The notes below the pieces were generated by a model, which did no database searches, was not told the DNA's origin, and saw only the letters and a list, made by a program, of their open reading frames with translations. The position numbers were made by a program, and so were the translations under genes. A DNA stretch of 64,000 bases from JACRLV01 sp045863555 (GTDB taxonomy: Bacteria; Planctomycetota; Phycisphaerae; UBA1845; Fen-1342), in assembly GCA_045863555.1 (NCBI GenBank), contig BTUU01000006.1, positions 282,309-346,308 of the forward strand. Reading direction: 5' to 3'. Shown in pieces: positions 1-8,346 of the stretch. Positions within the stretch are counted from its first letter, which is position 1; each line of letters starts with the position of its first letter.

Positions 1-383
1 AGCAGTTGACCGATGATCCCGTCGAACGTCGCCCGGTCACCCGCGTACGCCCGGATCAGAAAATCGAACTGATCGATCGCCGCGCCGGCCGCGACGACGA
101 CCGGCGCCGCCGCTCCTTTGTCTTCGGCGGCCCGCACGATCCTGCGCAGCGGTTCCGGACCGGGGAGGCCCTGCAGCAGGCCGAACGGGTCCCGGCTGCG
201 GAGCGATTTCAGCAGCCGACTCGCGACGCCCTTGTCGAGACCGAGCGTGGTCGCAATCTGCTGTGGCCCGGCCCCGCGCGACGTGACGGCTCCGAGGAGC
301 GCGGGCAGAGCCTCGCCGAGCGCCCGTCCCACGGTCGCGGCGACGTTCTCAAATGTTTTGTTTTCAGCGACTTGCGGTTCCAT
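1..383 (-). CDS. Partial HTH-containing protein (C terminus off the window)
   Basis: The minus-strand frame is open from an ATG at 383 down to base 1, giving at least 127 residues beginning MEPQVAENKTFENVAATVGR. A GAGGTG Shine-Dalgarno lies just upstream. Residues about 35-70 read as a helix-turn-helix (GPQQIATTLGLDKGVASRLL), of the kind found at the N terminus of IclR- or MarR-like regulators. After it comes an alanine-rich helical stretch. The effector or second domain is off the left edge, so the regulator call is an inference from the N-terminal HTH alone. The next gene diverges from it at 585. Confidence 0.6.
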   Translation of the reverse strand, partial: MEPQVAENKTFENVAATVGRALGEALPALLGAVTSRGAGPQQIATTLGLDKGVASRLLKSLRSRDPFGLLQGLPGPEPLRRIVRAAEDKGAAAPVVVAAGAAIDQFDFLIRAYAGDRATFDGIIGQL

Positions 384-485
384 CGAACGGAACACCTCGG
401 CCGCGGACGGGTATAGGTCGCGTTCCCGCGTAGTAATACACCGGGGGTTGCGGTTTGTCCAGTGGTAGAAAAGTTGCGCCACAAC

Positions 486-514
486 TTGCACGCAACAGTA
501 TGCCGGGCTATAAT
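486..514 (+). promoter_or_regulatory. Sigma-70 type promoter for the 585 gene
   Basis: TTGCAC (486-491) is followed by exactly 17 bases and then a perfect TATAAT (509-514). Transcription would start near 521, leaving a leader of about 64 bases before the ATG at 585. Confidence 0.75.
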
Positions 515-584
515 TCTCGCTGAGCGCGGCAAAGGGCGAGCTGCGCCGCGACCGAACACCAGTGACCACGCGAGGTGACTTTCC

Positions 585-2012
585 ATGCGCGCCACCGTCC
601 CGCTGCTCCTCTCCGCCGGCGTACTTTCGCAGTTCTCCGCACCGCTCGCTGTCGCCGACTGCGGCCACGGCTGGATTCCGGTCCCCGCGGATTTCCGCAC
701 GCCCCAGATCGTCGGCGCGGTCCACGCCATCGCCGCTTACGACCCGGATGGCGAAGGCCCCGCGCCCCGGGACATCATCATTGCCGGGCAATTCCTCTCC
801 GCGGGGGGCGTCTCGGTCGAACGAATCGCCCGCTGGGACGGCCTGACCTGGCATCCGCTCCGCGACGGCCTGAATAACGTCGTCCGAGCCCTCGTTGTGT
901 ACGACCCCGATGGCGACGGACCGGACAACCCGCTGCTGATCGTCGGCGGCGATTTCACGGCCACCGGGACAGACCCCCTCGCCGCGGTCGCCGCCTGGGA
1001 CGGCAATCGCTGGAACGCGATGAGCGACGGACTTACTGGCGCGGTGAAGGCCCTCACTGTCTTTGACCCCGATGGTGAAGGGCCGGCCGCGCCCAGCCTT
1101 CTTGCCGGCGGCAGTTTCACCGCCAGCGGCCGCACGGAACTCCGCAACCTCGCCCGCTGGACCGGCAGCGAATGGGAGGACTTTGGCGGCGGCGTGACCG
1201 GCGCGGATGGCGTCGTGGTCGTCGCGGAGGTGAATAGCTTCACGGCCTTCGACCATGACGCGAATCCGGCGACCCCGGCGGAACTCGTCATCGGCGGGGC
1301 GTTCGCGCTCGCCGGAGGCGTACCGATCAACTGCGTCGCGGCGTGGGACGGCGTGACCTGGCACGGCTTCGGCGCCAGCCAGTTCGTCGGATTCCCGTAT
1401 CCGAACGTCTACAGCGTTTCGGCATCGGGCGGCGCGAGCCCGCGTCTCGTGGCCGGCGGCGCGTTCGACGAGACCGATGGCGAGGCGACGCTCGGGATCG
1501 CCGAGTGGGACGGCGTCGCGTGGCGTCGCATGCCCGGCCTCGTGGGGATCTTCTACACGGTTACACACTTCGACCATGACGCCAGCCCCGCGACGGCCGA
1601 CCTCGTCGTCACCAGCGGCGCGCTCTACCACGAGCTGCTGGGTTCAACGGGCTTTGCAGTCTGGGACGGCGTCGAATGGTCGATTCCCGGCACGGCGATC
1701 GACGGCTACGCGCTCGCGATGCCGCTGAACCCGGACCCCGTCCTCGCGACCGAGCCGGCGCTGCTGCTGGGCGGCATCTTCAGCGACGCCGACGGTCTGG
1801 ATGTCGGAAATCTCGTCCTCTGGTCCGCGCCCTCCGGCCTCACCGGCGATCTCGACGCCGACGGTGACGTCGACCTGGGCGATCTGGCATCGCTCCTCGC
1901 GCAATTCGGCTGCTCCGAAGGCTGCGGTACGGCCGACGTGGACAGCGACGGGGATGTGGACATCTCAGACCTCGCGGGCCTGCTCGCGGCGTACGGAACC
2001 ACGTGCCCATAA
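585..2012 (+). CDS. Secreted repeat protein with C-terminal dockerin-like EF-hand pair
   Basis: This is a 475-residue exported protein. GAGGTGA at 572-578 sits six bases before the ATG. Residues 1-24 form a signal peptide (MRATVPLLLSAGVLSQFSAP, cut near AVA/DCG). The body is built of repeats of about 50-60 residues containing ARWDG..W and YDPDGxGPxxP or FDHDAxPATP segments, as in planctomycete beta-propeller-like surface proteins. The last 60 residues contain two Ca-binding loops, DLDADGDVDLGDL and DVDSDGDVDISDL, the pattern of type I dockerin modules. Function is unknown; a cell-surface role is inferred from export and the dockerin. No scaffoldin/cohesin partner is visible here. Confidence 0.85.
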   Translation: MRATVPLLLSAGVLSQFSAPLAVADCGHGWIPVPADFRTPQIVGAVHAIAAYDPDGEGPAPRDIIIAGQFLSAGGVSVERIARWDGLTWHPLRDGLNNVVRALVVYDPDGDGPDNPLLIVGGDFTATGTDPLAAVAAWDGNRWNAMSDGLTGAVKALTVFDPDGEGPAAPSLLAGGSFTASGRTELRNLARWTGSEWEDFGGGVTGADGVVVVAEVNSFTAFDHDANPATPAELVIGGAFALAGGVPINCVAAWDGVTWHGFGASQFVGFPYPNVYSVSASGGASPRLVAGGAFDETDGEATLGIAEWDGVAWRRMPGLVGIFYTVTHFDHDASPATADLVVTSGALYHELLGSTGFAVWDGVEWSIPGTAIDGYALAMPLNPDPVLATEPALLLGGIFSDADGLDVGNLVLWSAPSGLTGDLDADGDVDLGDLASLLAQFGCSEGCGTADVDSDGDVDISDLAGLLAAYGTTCP

Positions 2013-2295
2013 TTGCGGTCAGACTCCCAGCCCCCGGCAGGCGGCGGTGCGGCGCGATTCTTCCGACGCGCTGCGCCCCCTGCCGCGGATGGATCCTGCC
2101 GGACGGTAGAGGCGTTACCGGCGCGGTCTTTTCGGCATCAATGAGCATGCCCCCGACGAATGACCCTCGCCGAGAGCCGCCGGCGGCGTGAATCGCGCCG
2201 GCCAACGCCGCCCGAACGATTACTGGTTCGCCTGCGCCGGCCGCGGGGAGTTCCCCGGTCGAGCGCGGCGCACGGAAAGTGCAAGGAGTTGCCTT

Positions 2296-3039
2296 TTGAA
2301 ATTCCGATTTCCCGTTTCCCTGCTCGTGGCCGCGGCCCCCGCGATCGCAGCCGCGGATACGATCACGCATTCGGTTCCGTTCGACTACGACGCCGGGTTC
2401 GGCGTGACGTTCCCGGTGGTGCAGGGCTTCGATACGCTCGGCGGCACGCGACAGCTCAACGCCGTCACGTTCGACTTCCATCACAATTTTTCGCTCGAAC
2501 TGTTCTTCGAAAGCACCGGCCCGACGCCGCTCGCCGCGGGCGATTTCCTCCTGGATTTCGCCTACCTGACGCTCTTCCAGCTCGGCGAGGGCGGTGGAGA
2601 AGGCGAGGGTCCGCCCATCTTCGGCCCCGGCGCCTACTTCGTCGATGACATCACCGGCGACCTCGCCGCGTATGACGGCGTGCCCGGAAACGATGGTCCC
2701 GATTCCTTCCGGAGGAGTTTCACCGACGCCTTCACGATCTCGCAGGCCTATGATGCGGCAAATCCGGAGGTGCTCGAGGCGGTCACGGACGTCGGCGCAC
2801 TCACGACCGTGTTCGGCGGTTTCAACGAACTCTTTTTCGAGTGGGTCAACGATCCCAACTGGCCGATCCCGCCGGGCGGTGTCCCCGAGTACCCGACGGA
2901 CGCTGCTCTTTGGGTCAGTTGGCCGAATTTCCGCCATTTCGGCACGATCGACATCACCTACGACTTCACCGTCATACCGGAACCGGCGGTCGCCGCGCCG
3001 CTCGCGGTCGCTGCGCTTCTGATGCTGCGCCGCCGCTGA
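2296..3039 (+). CDS. PEP-CTERM exported protein
   Basis: A 247-residue exported protein. I place the start at the TTG at 2296, because AAGGAG (2283-2288) precedes it by seven bases and the resulting N terminus MKFRFPVSLLVAAAPAIAAA is a clean signal peptide. An upstream in-frame ATG at 2188 would give a poor, Arg-rich extension. The C terminus is a PEP-CTERM sorting signal: VIPEPAVAAP, a hydrophobic stretch, then MLRRR. Such proteins are recognised by exosortase and anchored or released at the surface. The mature domain, rich in aromatic and acidic residues, is not recognised. No exosortase gene is in the window. Confidence 0.85.
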   Translation: MKFRFPVSLLVAAAPAIAAADTITHSVPFDYDAGFGVTFPVVQGFDTLGGTRQLNAVTFDFHHNFSLELFFESTGPTPLAAGDFLLDFAYLTLFQLGEGGGEGEGPPIFGPGAYFVDDITGDLAAYDGVPGNDGPDSFRRSFTDAFTISQAYDAANPEVLEAVTDVGALTTVFGGFNELFFEWVNDPNWPIPPGGVPEYPTDAALWVSWPNFRHFGTIDITYDFTVIPEPAVAAPLAVAALLMLRRR

Positions 3040-3052
3040 CGATTCGGGAGCC

Positions 3053-3071
3053 CGGCCGTTCGCCACGGCCG
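3053..3071 (+). terminator. Possible terminator hairpin after the PEP-CTERM gene
   Basis: CGGCCGT (3053-3059) pairs perfectly with ACGGCCG (3065-3071) across a five-base loop, 14 bases after the stop codon. There is no T-tract, so this is only a candidate. Confidence 0.3.
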
Positions 3072-3122
3072 TCATCGCAGCACCCCGTCGACGCGACCGC
3101 GCCGGCGGGGCGCTGCATGCGC

Positions 3123-3629
3123 TCAGCGCCCCCAGAGCGCGGCCGCGAGCGAGCCCGCGACAATGAGGGGTGGGAGATTCACTGCTGCCACCACATACGC
3201 GTGCAGCCAGCCGGAACCGATGAGCAGGCCGCCGTCCGGCGGGATCAGAAGCCGCAGGACGCCGGCGGGAAACGACCACCAGTCGGTCGAGCCGAGGTCC
3301 AGAACCCCGCATGCGGCGAAAACGAAATGCTGCGAGACAAGGACTCCCGCCGTCAGGGCCAGCGCGAGCGCCGTGCAGGCCGGCCCGGCCATGCCCGCGG
3401 CGTCCTGGACGACCTTGAACATCAGCCACGCGATCCCGACCGTCAGCGGGCCGCGAAGGAGCCAGGGAATCGTCATGTAGGGCAGGTAGATCGACGCGGG
3501 CACGAGCAGTCCGGCGAGAAGCAGCGCGACCAGTCCGCCGCGGAGGGCGGCGTTCCGCAGGCCGATCGCGGGCGTCCAGGGGACGTCGCGATAGTCATCC
3601 GCGTCGCTCGGCCGGTTCGTAATCGGCAT
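3123..3629 (-). CDS. Hypothetical integral membrane protein
   Basis: A 168-residue protein if it starts at the ATG at 3629 (MPITNRPSDADDYRDVPWTP). A longer version from a TTG at 3683 would overlap the stop of the upstream gene (TTGA), but its extra 18 residues are Arg/Ala-rich and look non-native. About four hydrophobic segments are visible: GGLVALLLAGLLVPASIYLP, WLLRGPLTVGIAWLMF, CTALALALTAGVLV and AYVVAAVNLPPLIVAGSLAA. It probably shares a transcript with the 3680-4111 gene. No family was recognised. Confidence 0.65.
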   Translation of the reverse strand: MPITNRPSDADDYRDVPWTPAIGLRNAALRGGLVALLLAGLLVPASIYLPYMTIPWLLRGPLTVGIAWLMFKVVQDAAGMAGPACTALALALTAGVLVSQHFVFAACGVLDLGSTDWWSFPAGVLRLLIPPDGGLLIGSGWLHAYVVAAVNLPPLIVAGSLAAALWGR

Positions 3630-3679
3630 GGATGCCCCCGGCGCGCCCGGGCGGCGCGCCGCAGCGCGCCACGCGCGCG

Positions 3680-4111
3680 TCAATCGTTCCGCGTCTGGAG
3701 CAGATCGGCCATCGTCTTGTTGTTCTCCACGAGCGCGACTTTTCCCGACGCGTCAAAGACGACCTTGAAGGCGATCTGCTGTGTGAAGAAATAGTTGAAC
3801 GCGAAGCCGTCGGGCATCTGCCTGGCCGCGATGTCTTTTTCGAACAGCTCGCGGTTGAATTCCAGCACGGCCCCGAGTTCCTCCATCTCGATTGTCTCGC
3901 CCCCGACGCGCTTCTTCGTCTTGATGACCGTCTGGTACTTGCCGGGCTCCTCGACGTCGAGCACCTGCGACCAGGTCATCCCCGGCTTGATCGCGGCCTT
4001 CACCTCGGCCCCGCGCGCGTCCGGGTCATACGACGCGACGCCCCCGCGGAAGAACGCAAACGCCAGCCCGCCGACGACCAGCAGCACGAAGACGCCGAAT
4101 GCCTTGTTCAT
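3680..4111 (-). CDS. Hypothetical membrane-anchored protein
   Basis: A 143-residue protein with one N-terminal hydrophobic segment (KAFGVFVLLVVGGLAFAFFR) acting as signal anchor or signal peptide. A soluble domain follows, containing AAIKPGMTWSQVLDVEEPGK and ending in NNKTMADLLQTRND. The IKPGMTWSQVLDV segment resembles the start of SmpA/BamE-like or outer-membrane lipoprotein folds (G-M-T-x-x-x-V), which is a weak inference. The upstream region to 4323 separates it from the divergent ferritin gene. Confidence 0.7.
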   Translation of the reverse strand: MNKAFGVFVLLVVGGLAFAFFRGGVASYDPDARGAEVKAAIKPGMTWSQVLDVEEPGKYQTVIKTKKRVGGETIEMEELGAVLEFNRELFEKDIAARQMPDGFAFNYFFTQQIAFKVVFDASGKVALVENNKTMADLLQTRND

Positions 4112-4323
4112 TTGTCACCTCGAAGCCCGGACCATGCGACGTGGGCGAAGGCAGCATACCCTGTACGCTGGAGGAATCAAGAACGGTTCACTTCGCACTA
4201 CCCGCGGCACGGGGCTCCAACCGGGCCAGCCGGCGAGCACGGCCGCCATCCGGGTGCGCCGCTCCGCTATCATGAGCGGACCCGACATGACCGGGAGGCC
4301 ACGTCCACGAGGAGCGATTCGAC

Positions 4324-4860
4324 ATGCCAGCGATGCAGATCAAACCGACGGTGCTCACCGAGATTCAACGGCAGTTCAACCACGAACTTTCCGCCGCCCA
4401 CGCCTACCTCGCGCTTGCCGTCTGGTGCGATGCGCAGGGTCTGAAAGGCTTCGCCCGCTTCTTCTCGAAGCAGGCCACCGAGGAGCGCGAGCACGCGACC
4501 AGGTTCATGAAGCACCTGCTGGATCGCGGCGCGGTCCCCCGCCTGGCGGCACTCGCCGCTCCGCCGATGGAATTTCCGGGCCTGCTGGAAGTCGCCCGGC
4601 ACGCGCAGCGGATGGAGCAGGAGAACACGGCGGGGATTCACCGCTGCTACGAGGCGGCCTGCAAGGAAGGCGACTACCCGGCCCAGGTGATGCTCCAGTG
4701 GTTCATCAACGAGCAGGTCGAGGAAGAGGCGTGGACGGACGAGATGGTCGAACGCGTCGACCGGGCGAACTGTGCGGGCGGCATCGCGGAACTCGACCGG
4801 CATATTGAGCGGTATCTTTCGGAGGAGGGGGTCGGCGGTGGGGAAGGGGAGCAAGACTGA
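4324..4860 (+). CDS. Ferritin-like iron-storage protein
   Basis: A 178-residue non-heme ferritin. Ferritins assemble into a shell that oxidises Fe(II) and stores Fe(III). The diiron ligands are visible in order: an N-terminal NHELSAAHAYLA helix with Glu, an E-x-x-H pair in ATEEREHATRF, a central QRMEQENTAG helix and an INEQVEEEAWTDEM helix. Length matches bacterial FtnA (about 165-175 residues), with a short acidic tail. GAGGAG lies upstream of the ATG at 4324; an internal ATG at 4333 is also possible. It appears monocistronic. Confidence 0.9.
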   Translation: MPAMQIKPTVLTEIQRQFNHELSAAHAYLALAVWCDAQGLKGFARFFSKQATEEREHATRFMKHLLDRGAVPRLAALAAPPMEFPGLLEVARHAQRMEQENTAGIHRCYEAACKEGDYPAQVMLQWFINEQVEEEAWTDEMVERVDRANCAGGIAELDRHIERYLSEEGVGGGEGEQD

Positions 4861-5031
4861 CGGGCTCGGCGCCGCTCCGACGACGTGACAGCGCGCCGTG
4901 CGCGACCGGGGGCGCTCATGAATCCGCGCCCGTCGAGCCCGAGGCGCGAGCGACAGCGAGGGTACGGAGACGCCTTCTCCTGGCAATCGGCCACGGCACT
5001 GGCCGATCAGCGAGACTCGTAGCGCGTCTGC

Positions 5032-5061
5032 TTGGCGAGCGAGCCACTCACTCGATAGGAT
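5032..5061 (+). promoter_or_regulatory. Candidate promoter for the three-gene cassette
   Basis: TTGGCG (5032-5037), an 18-base spacer and TAGGAT (5056-5061) lie about 30 bases upstream of the first gene. The match is moderate. Confidence 0.4.
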
Positions 5062-5091
5062 TGTATACGGTTACGAGGAGACAGCGGAGCG

Positions 5092-5871
5092 ATGGGCGCT
5101 GAGCCGATCTTCATCATCAATCGCGAGGAGAAATTTCCGCACCTCCCGGCAGCGCCGATTGTCGAAGCGGTCGTCCATTGGCGTTCGCCCGCTGAAAAAC
5201 CGTTGAATGACGCTGCGATACCGAAAAAGCTCCAGGAGCGCTTTCCCGAGTACCAGTTCCAGGAGCAACAAGAGATCGAGGCTGCGGTTCAGACGCAGCC
5301 GGGCAACGTCGAACTCCGGCAGCAGACGCATTGGAACGGGTATCGCCTCACGAATCCGAAAGACCGATACATCGCCCAGCTTACCCCTCACGGTCTGGTC
5401 TTCAGTCGGCTGGCCAAATATGACTGCTGGACGACGTTCGAAGCCGAGGCGTTCCGGTTCTGGGATGCGTATGTTGAAGTTGCAGAGCCGCCGGTCATCG
5501 AGCGGCTGGGCGTGCGGTTCATCAACCAGATTCAACTGGAACCCTCAGAGACACCGGCAACCTACCTGCACAACGCACCGGGTCCGCCGCCGGGGCTGGC
5601 GCTTTCGAGCGACCTGTTCTTTCACCAGGATACGTTTGCCGTCGCCGGGCAGCCATACCTGGTGAATAGTGTGCGGACATTGCAGGTGATGTCTGATCAG
5701 CGCCGTGTCCTGATCGTCGACACGGACGTTGCGATCGAGCTCAAGAGCCTCCTGGACTCCGCTGCGCTCCACGATCACCTGCACGACATGCGCTATATCA
5801 AAAACAGGATCTTCTTCGCGCTCGTGACGGATGCGGCACTCGCGCGTTTTGGAAAGGCAAACGATGTCTAA
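5092..5871 (+). CDS. TIGR04255 family protein (function unknown)
   Basis: A 259-residue soluble protein, first gene of a coupled trio. The N terminus (FPHLPAAPIVEAVVHWRS) carries the L-x-x-API-x-EAV signature of the sporadically distributed TIGR04255 family. A strand-rich middle (RYIAQLTPHGLVFSRLAKYD) and a region with RLGVRFINQIQLE also fit. GAGGAG at 5075-5080 lies 11 bases upstream of the ATG. The family has no established function and is often found in genomic islands. The downstream gene starts inside this one (8-base overlap), so the products are likely made together. Confidence 0.8.
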   Translation: MGAEPIFIINREEKFPHLPAAPIVEAVVHWRSPAEKPLNDAAIPKKLQERFPEYQFQEQQEIEAAVQTQPGNVELRQQTHWNGYRLTNPKDRYIAQLTPHGLVFSRLAKYDCWTTFEAEAFRFWDAYVEVAEPPVIERLGVRFINQIQLEPSETPATYLHNAPGPPPGLALSSDLFFHQDTFAVAGQPYLVNSVRTLQVMSDQRRVLIVDTDVAIELKSLLDSAALHDHLHDMRYIKNRIFFALVTDAALARFGKANDV

Positions 5872-6382
5872 GCGTGCAGAACCACTTGACCGACGGATGG
5901 CCCAATTCGCGCCCCGCATCGCGGCGGGCCAGGGATCTCGAGCGACAGGCTTTAGCGACGCCGCCCGCATCGTCGAAAATGCCCGCCATTTGAACTATGA
6001 GCGCCTTGCCCGATCACAGGCCTATTCAAAGCGGCCTGCGTACGAGAGTCTCTGGGACTGCTGGCAGTCCTGCCGGCGACCGAACTGGGACGGCTATAGT
6101 GCGTTCGCGGTCGAGCAGGACACCTATCGGCAGGCGTATCAGCTTATCGAGGCCCTGCCGATCGGTTGTCCGCTTCCCTCGGCCGGCGCAGAGCCGGATG
6201 GACATCTGACGCTCGAGTGGCATCGAAATCCCCGCTGGACGCTGTCCGTGAGCGTCAGCCCGGAGGGTACGCTCTATTACTCCGCGCTGCTCGGCAAGGA
6301 GGATCCGCGAGGTTCCTGCCCGTTCTATGGCGAACTGCCGGAAAGCCTGCTATTTCTCATTCGCCGAGTCCACGGTCAATGA
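5864..6382 (+). CDS. Conserved hypothetical protein, NWDGY-type domain
   Basis: A 172-residue protein starting at the ATG at 5864, inside the 3' end of the TIGR04255 gene and preceded by GGAAAGG. The C-terminal half contains LWDCWQSCRRPNWDGYSA, then a helix with RQAYQLIEALP, a P-D-G-H-L-T-LEWHRNPRWTLSVSVSP strand block and a closing FYGELPESLLFLIRRV helix. I recognise this NWDGY...LEW arrangement as a recurrent small protein of unknown role, often next to the family encoded by the following gene. No catalytic motif is seen. Confidence 0.75.
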   Translation: MSKRAEPLDRRMAQFAPRIAAGQGSRATGFSDAARIVENARHLNYERLARSQAYSKRPAYESLWDCWQSCRRPNWDGYSAFAVEQDTYRQAYQLIEALPIGCPLPSAGAEPDGHLTLEWHRNPRWTLSVSVSPEGTLYYSALLGKEDPRGSCPFYGELPESLLFLIRRVHGQ

Positions 6383-6795
6383 TCGATCCCGCCAACGTCC
6401 CCGCGGTTGCGGCCGACGAAACGCTCGCGCGATTCGCGACCCAGAGCAGCCAATACCGCCCCAGCGACGGAAGCGTGAAACAGGACTTGTTCATGCCGCA
6501 TCCTCGGCGCGAACTTTCGGTCATGCGGCACCGGAATGCCACGATCGAAGATGTATGGGCTGTCGGTCGGAGCGTCGCCCGTGCGATGGACCGCTCCTTG
6601 CACGGCCGGTCCGACATTTCCGCTTCGGCATGTTCAGTCGACGGTCTCGCGATCGTGGCCAGCCCGATACTGCCCGACAATCCAAACCACGCGGATGTGA
6701 TCGGATGGCCTGAAAGCAAAGAAGACAAGAAAGCGATCGCCCAGAAACTGGCGGCTGCCGCTACGAAGCTCATAGCACCGCCCGGTGCGAATTAG
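6379..6795 (+). CDS. Conserved hypothetical protein (FMPHP...LSVMRH family)
   Basis: A 138-residue protein whose ATG overlaps the previous stop codon (ATGA at 6379-6382). The core reads LFMPHPRRELSVMRHRNATI, then EDVWAVGRSVARAMDRSLHGRSDI and NPNHADVIGWPESKEDKKAI. The conserved F-x-PHP-x-x-x-LSV-x-RH and NPNHADVxGWP segments mark a small family of unknown function that I associate with the NWDGY proteins. Histidines and aspartates could form a metal or catalytic site, but that is speculation. It is the last gene of the cassette; cysS lies convergent 57 bases downstream. Confidence 0.75.
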   Translation: MIDPANVPAVAADETLARFATQSSQYRPSDGSVKQDLFMPHPRRELSVMRHRNATIEDVWAVGRSVARAMDRSLHGRSDISASACSVDGLAIVASPILPDNPNHADVIGWPESKEDKKAIAQKLAAAATKLIAPPGAN

Positions 6796-6852
6796 CTCAG
6801 GTCGCTAATCGCGTTTCACAGAATCGACGCGATGCTGGAACGCCGGATACGC

Positions 6853-8346
6853 CTATTTCACGCTCCACGTCGTCCCCTGCGGCCCGTCCCGCAGTTCGAC
6901 GCCGAGGGCCAGCAGCCGATCCCGGATCTGGTCCGAGAGCGCGAAATTCTTCGCCTTGCGCGCCTCCTGGCGCATTTCCGTGAGCATCCGGATCAGGTCA
7001 TCCTGCTTCGACGCCGCCGCGCCGCTCGTCGCCGGCCAGTACAGCCCCAGCCCGTCCGAGGCGAATCGCGTCATTGCGGCCGCCGCGGCCGCCGCGTCCT
7101 CGCGGCCGACGGCGTCGGTGAGCCAGGCGCGGGCGTGCCGCGCGAATTCAAAGAGCGAGGCGATCGCATTCGCCGTATTGAAATCGTCGTTCATCGCCGC
7201 GCTGAAGTCCTTCATCAGGTCGTCGATCACGGTCTGGACGGCCGGCGAGACTGCGCCGCGCACGGGTCCGGCCTGCGCCGCGGCGATCAGTTCCCGCGTC
7301 AGGTCGCGCAGCTTGTGGTTGCCGCTCTCCGCCGCCAGAAGCGAGTCGTTCGAGAAATCCTGCGTCTGGCGGTAGTGGCTGGTCAGGATGAAATGCCGAA
7401 CGACGGCCGGGTCGAACCGGCGCTCCACCAGCAGCCGGCCCTCGCGGTCGAGCAGCGGCTTTTCGGTCGTCAGGATGTCGCGGATCGTCACGCCGTTGCC
7501 CAGACTCTTGGCCATCTTCTGCCCGTTGATCGTGCACATGTTGTTGTGCAGCCAGTAGCGGACGAACGGCTTGCCCGTCGCGGCCTCCGACTGAGCGATT
7601 TCGCATTCATGGTGCGGAAACTGGTTGTCGAGCCCGCCGCCGTGGATGTCGATCGTCTCGCCGAGGTAGAGCATCGCCATGGCGGAGCACTCGGCGTGCC
7701 AGCCGGGGAAGCCAAGCCCCCACGGGCTCTTCCACTGCATGATGTGTCCCGGCTCGGCCCGCTTCCACAGGGCGAAATCCGCCGGGTGGCGCTTCTCGCT
7801 GCGCACCTCGACCCGCGCCCCGGCCTCCTGCTCCTCGACGGTTCGCCCGCTCAGTTTGCCGTAGTCTGGAAACGTGCTGACGTCGAAGTAGACGGAGCCG
7901 TCGACGACGTACGCGTGGCCCTTGCGGACAAGCGTTTCGATGAGCTCGAGCTGCTCGGGGATGTGGCCCGCGGCGCGGGGCATGATGTCGGGCCGGAGCA
8001 TGAACAGCGAGTCCATGTCGTCGAGCCACGAGCGCATGAAGGTCTCGACAATCGCCATCGGGTGCAGGCCGCGGCGGCGGGCCTCCCTGACGATCTTGTC
8101 CTCGCCGTCGTCGGCGTCGTCGGTGAGGTGGCCGACGTCGGTGATGTTCTGGAGGTAGCGGACGTTGTAGCCGCTGAGCCGCAGCCAGCGGACCATGACA
8201 TCGAACGCGATCGCGGATTTGCCGTGGCCGAGATGGGCGGGGCCGTAGACGGTGACGCCGCACTTGTAGAAGGAAACGTCAGGCGCCTTGAGCGGCTCGA
8301 ACGCCTCGAGCTGGCGGGACATGCTGTTGTACAGGCGCAATGCCAT
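6853..8346 (-). CDS. cysS: Cysteine--tRNA ligase
   Basis: A 497-residue class I aminoacyl-tRNA synthetase that charges tRNA-Cys. The start is the ATG at 8346 (MALRLYNSMSRQLEAFEP). The first zinc-ligand Cys is in FYKCGVTVYG (residue 29). The HIGH motif appears as HLGH (residues 38-41). The ITDVGHLTDDADDGEDKI segment, GWHAECSAMA (zinc Cys), GGLDNQFPHHECEIAQ and GQKMAKSLGN (KMSKS as KMAKS) follow in the expected order. The C terminus carries the usual helical tRNA-binding domain. The upstream gene overlaps its start by 68 bases on the same strand, suggesting co-transcription. Confidence 0.95.
   Translation of the reverse strand: MALRLYNSMSRQLEAFEPLKAPDVSFYKCGVTVYGPAHLGHGKSAIAFDVMVRWLRLSGYNVRYLQNITDVGHLTDDADDGEDKIVREARRRGLHPMAIVETFMRSWLDDMDSLFMLRPDIMPRAAGHIPEQLELIETLVRKGHAYVVDGSVYFDVSTFPDYGKLSGRTVEEQEAGARVEVRSEKRHPADFALWKRAEPGHIMQWKSPWGLGFPGWHAECSAMAMLYLGETIDIHGGGLDNQFPHHECEIAQSEAATGKPFVRYWLHNNMCTINGQKMAKSLGNGVTIRDILTTEKPLLDREGRLLVERRFDPAVVRHFILTSHYRQTQDFSNDSLLAAESGNHKLRDLTRELIAAAQAGPVRGAVSPAVQTVIDDLMKDFSAAMNDDFNTANAIASLFEFARHARAWLTDAVGREDAAAAAAAMTRFASDGLGLYWPATSGAAASKQDDLIRMLTEMRQEARKAKNFALSDQIRDRLLALGVELRDGPQGTTWSVK

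Noticed and set aside
1840..3429. 529-codon minus-strand frame opposite the dockerin and PEP-CTERM genes
   Set aside because: It spans two unrelated plus-strand genes and their gap, with Arg-rich composition typical of antisense frames.
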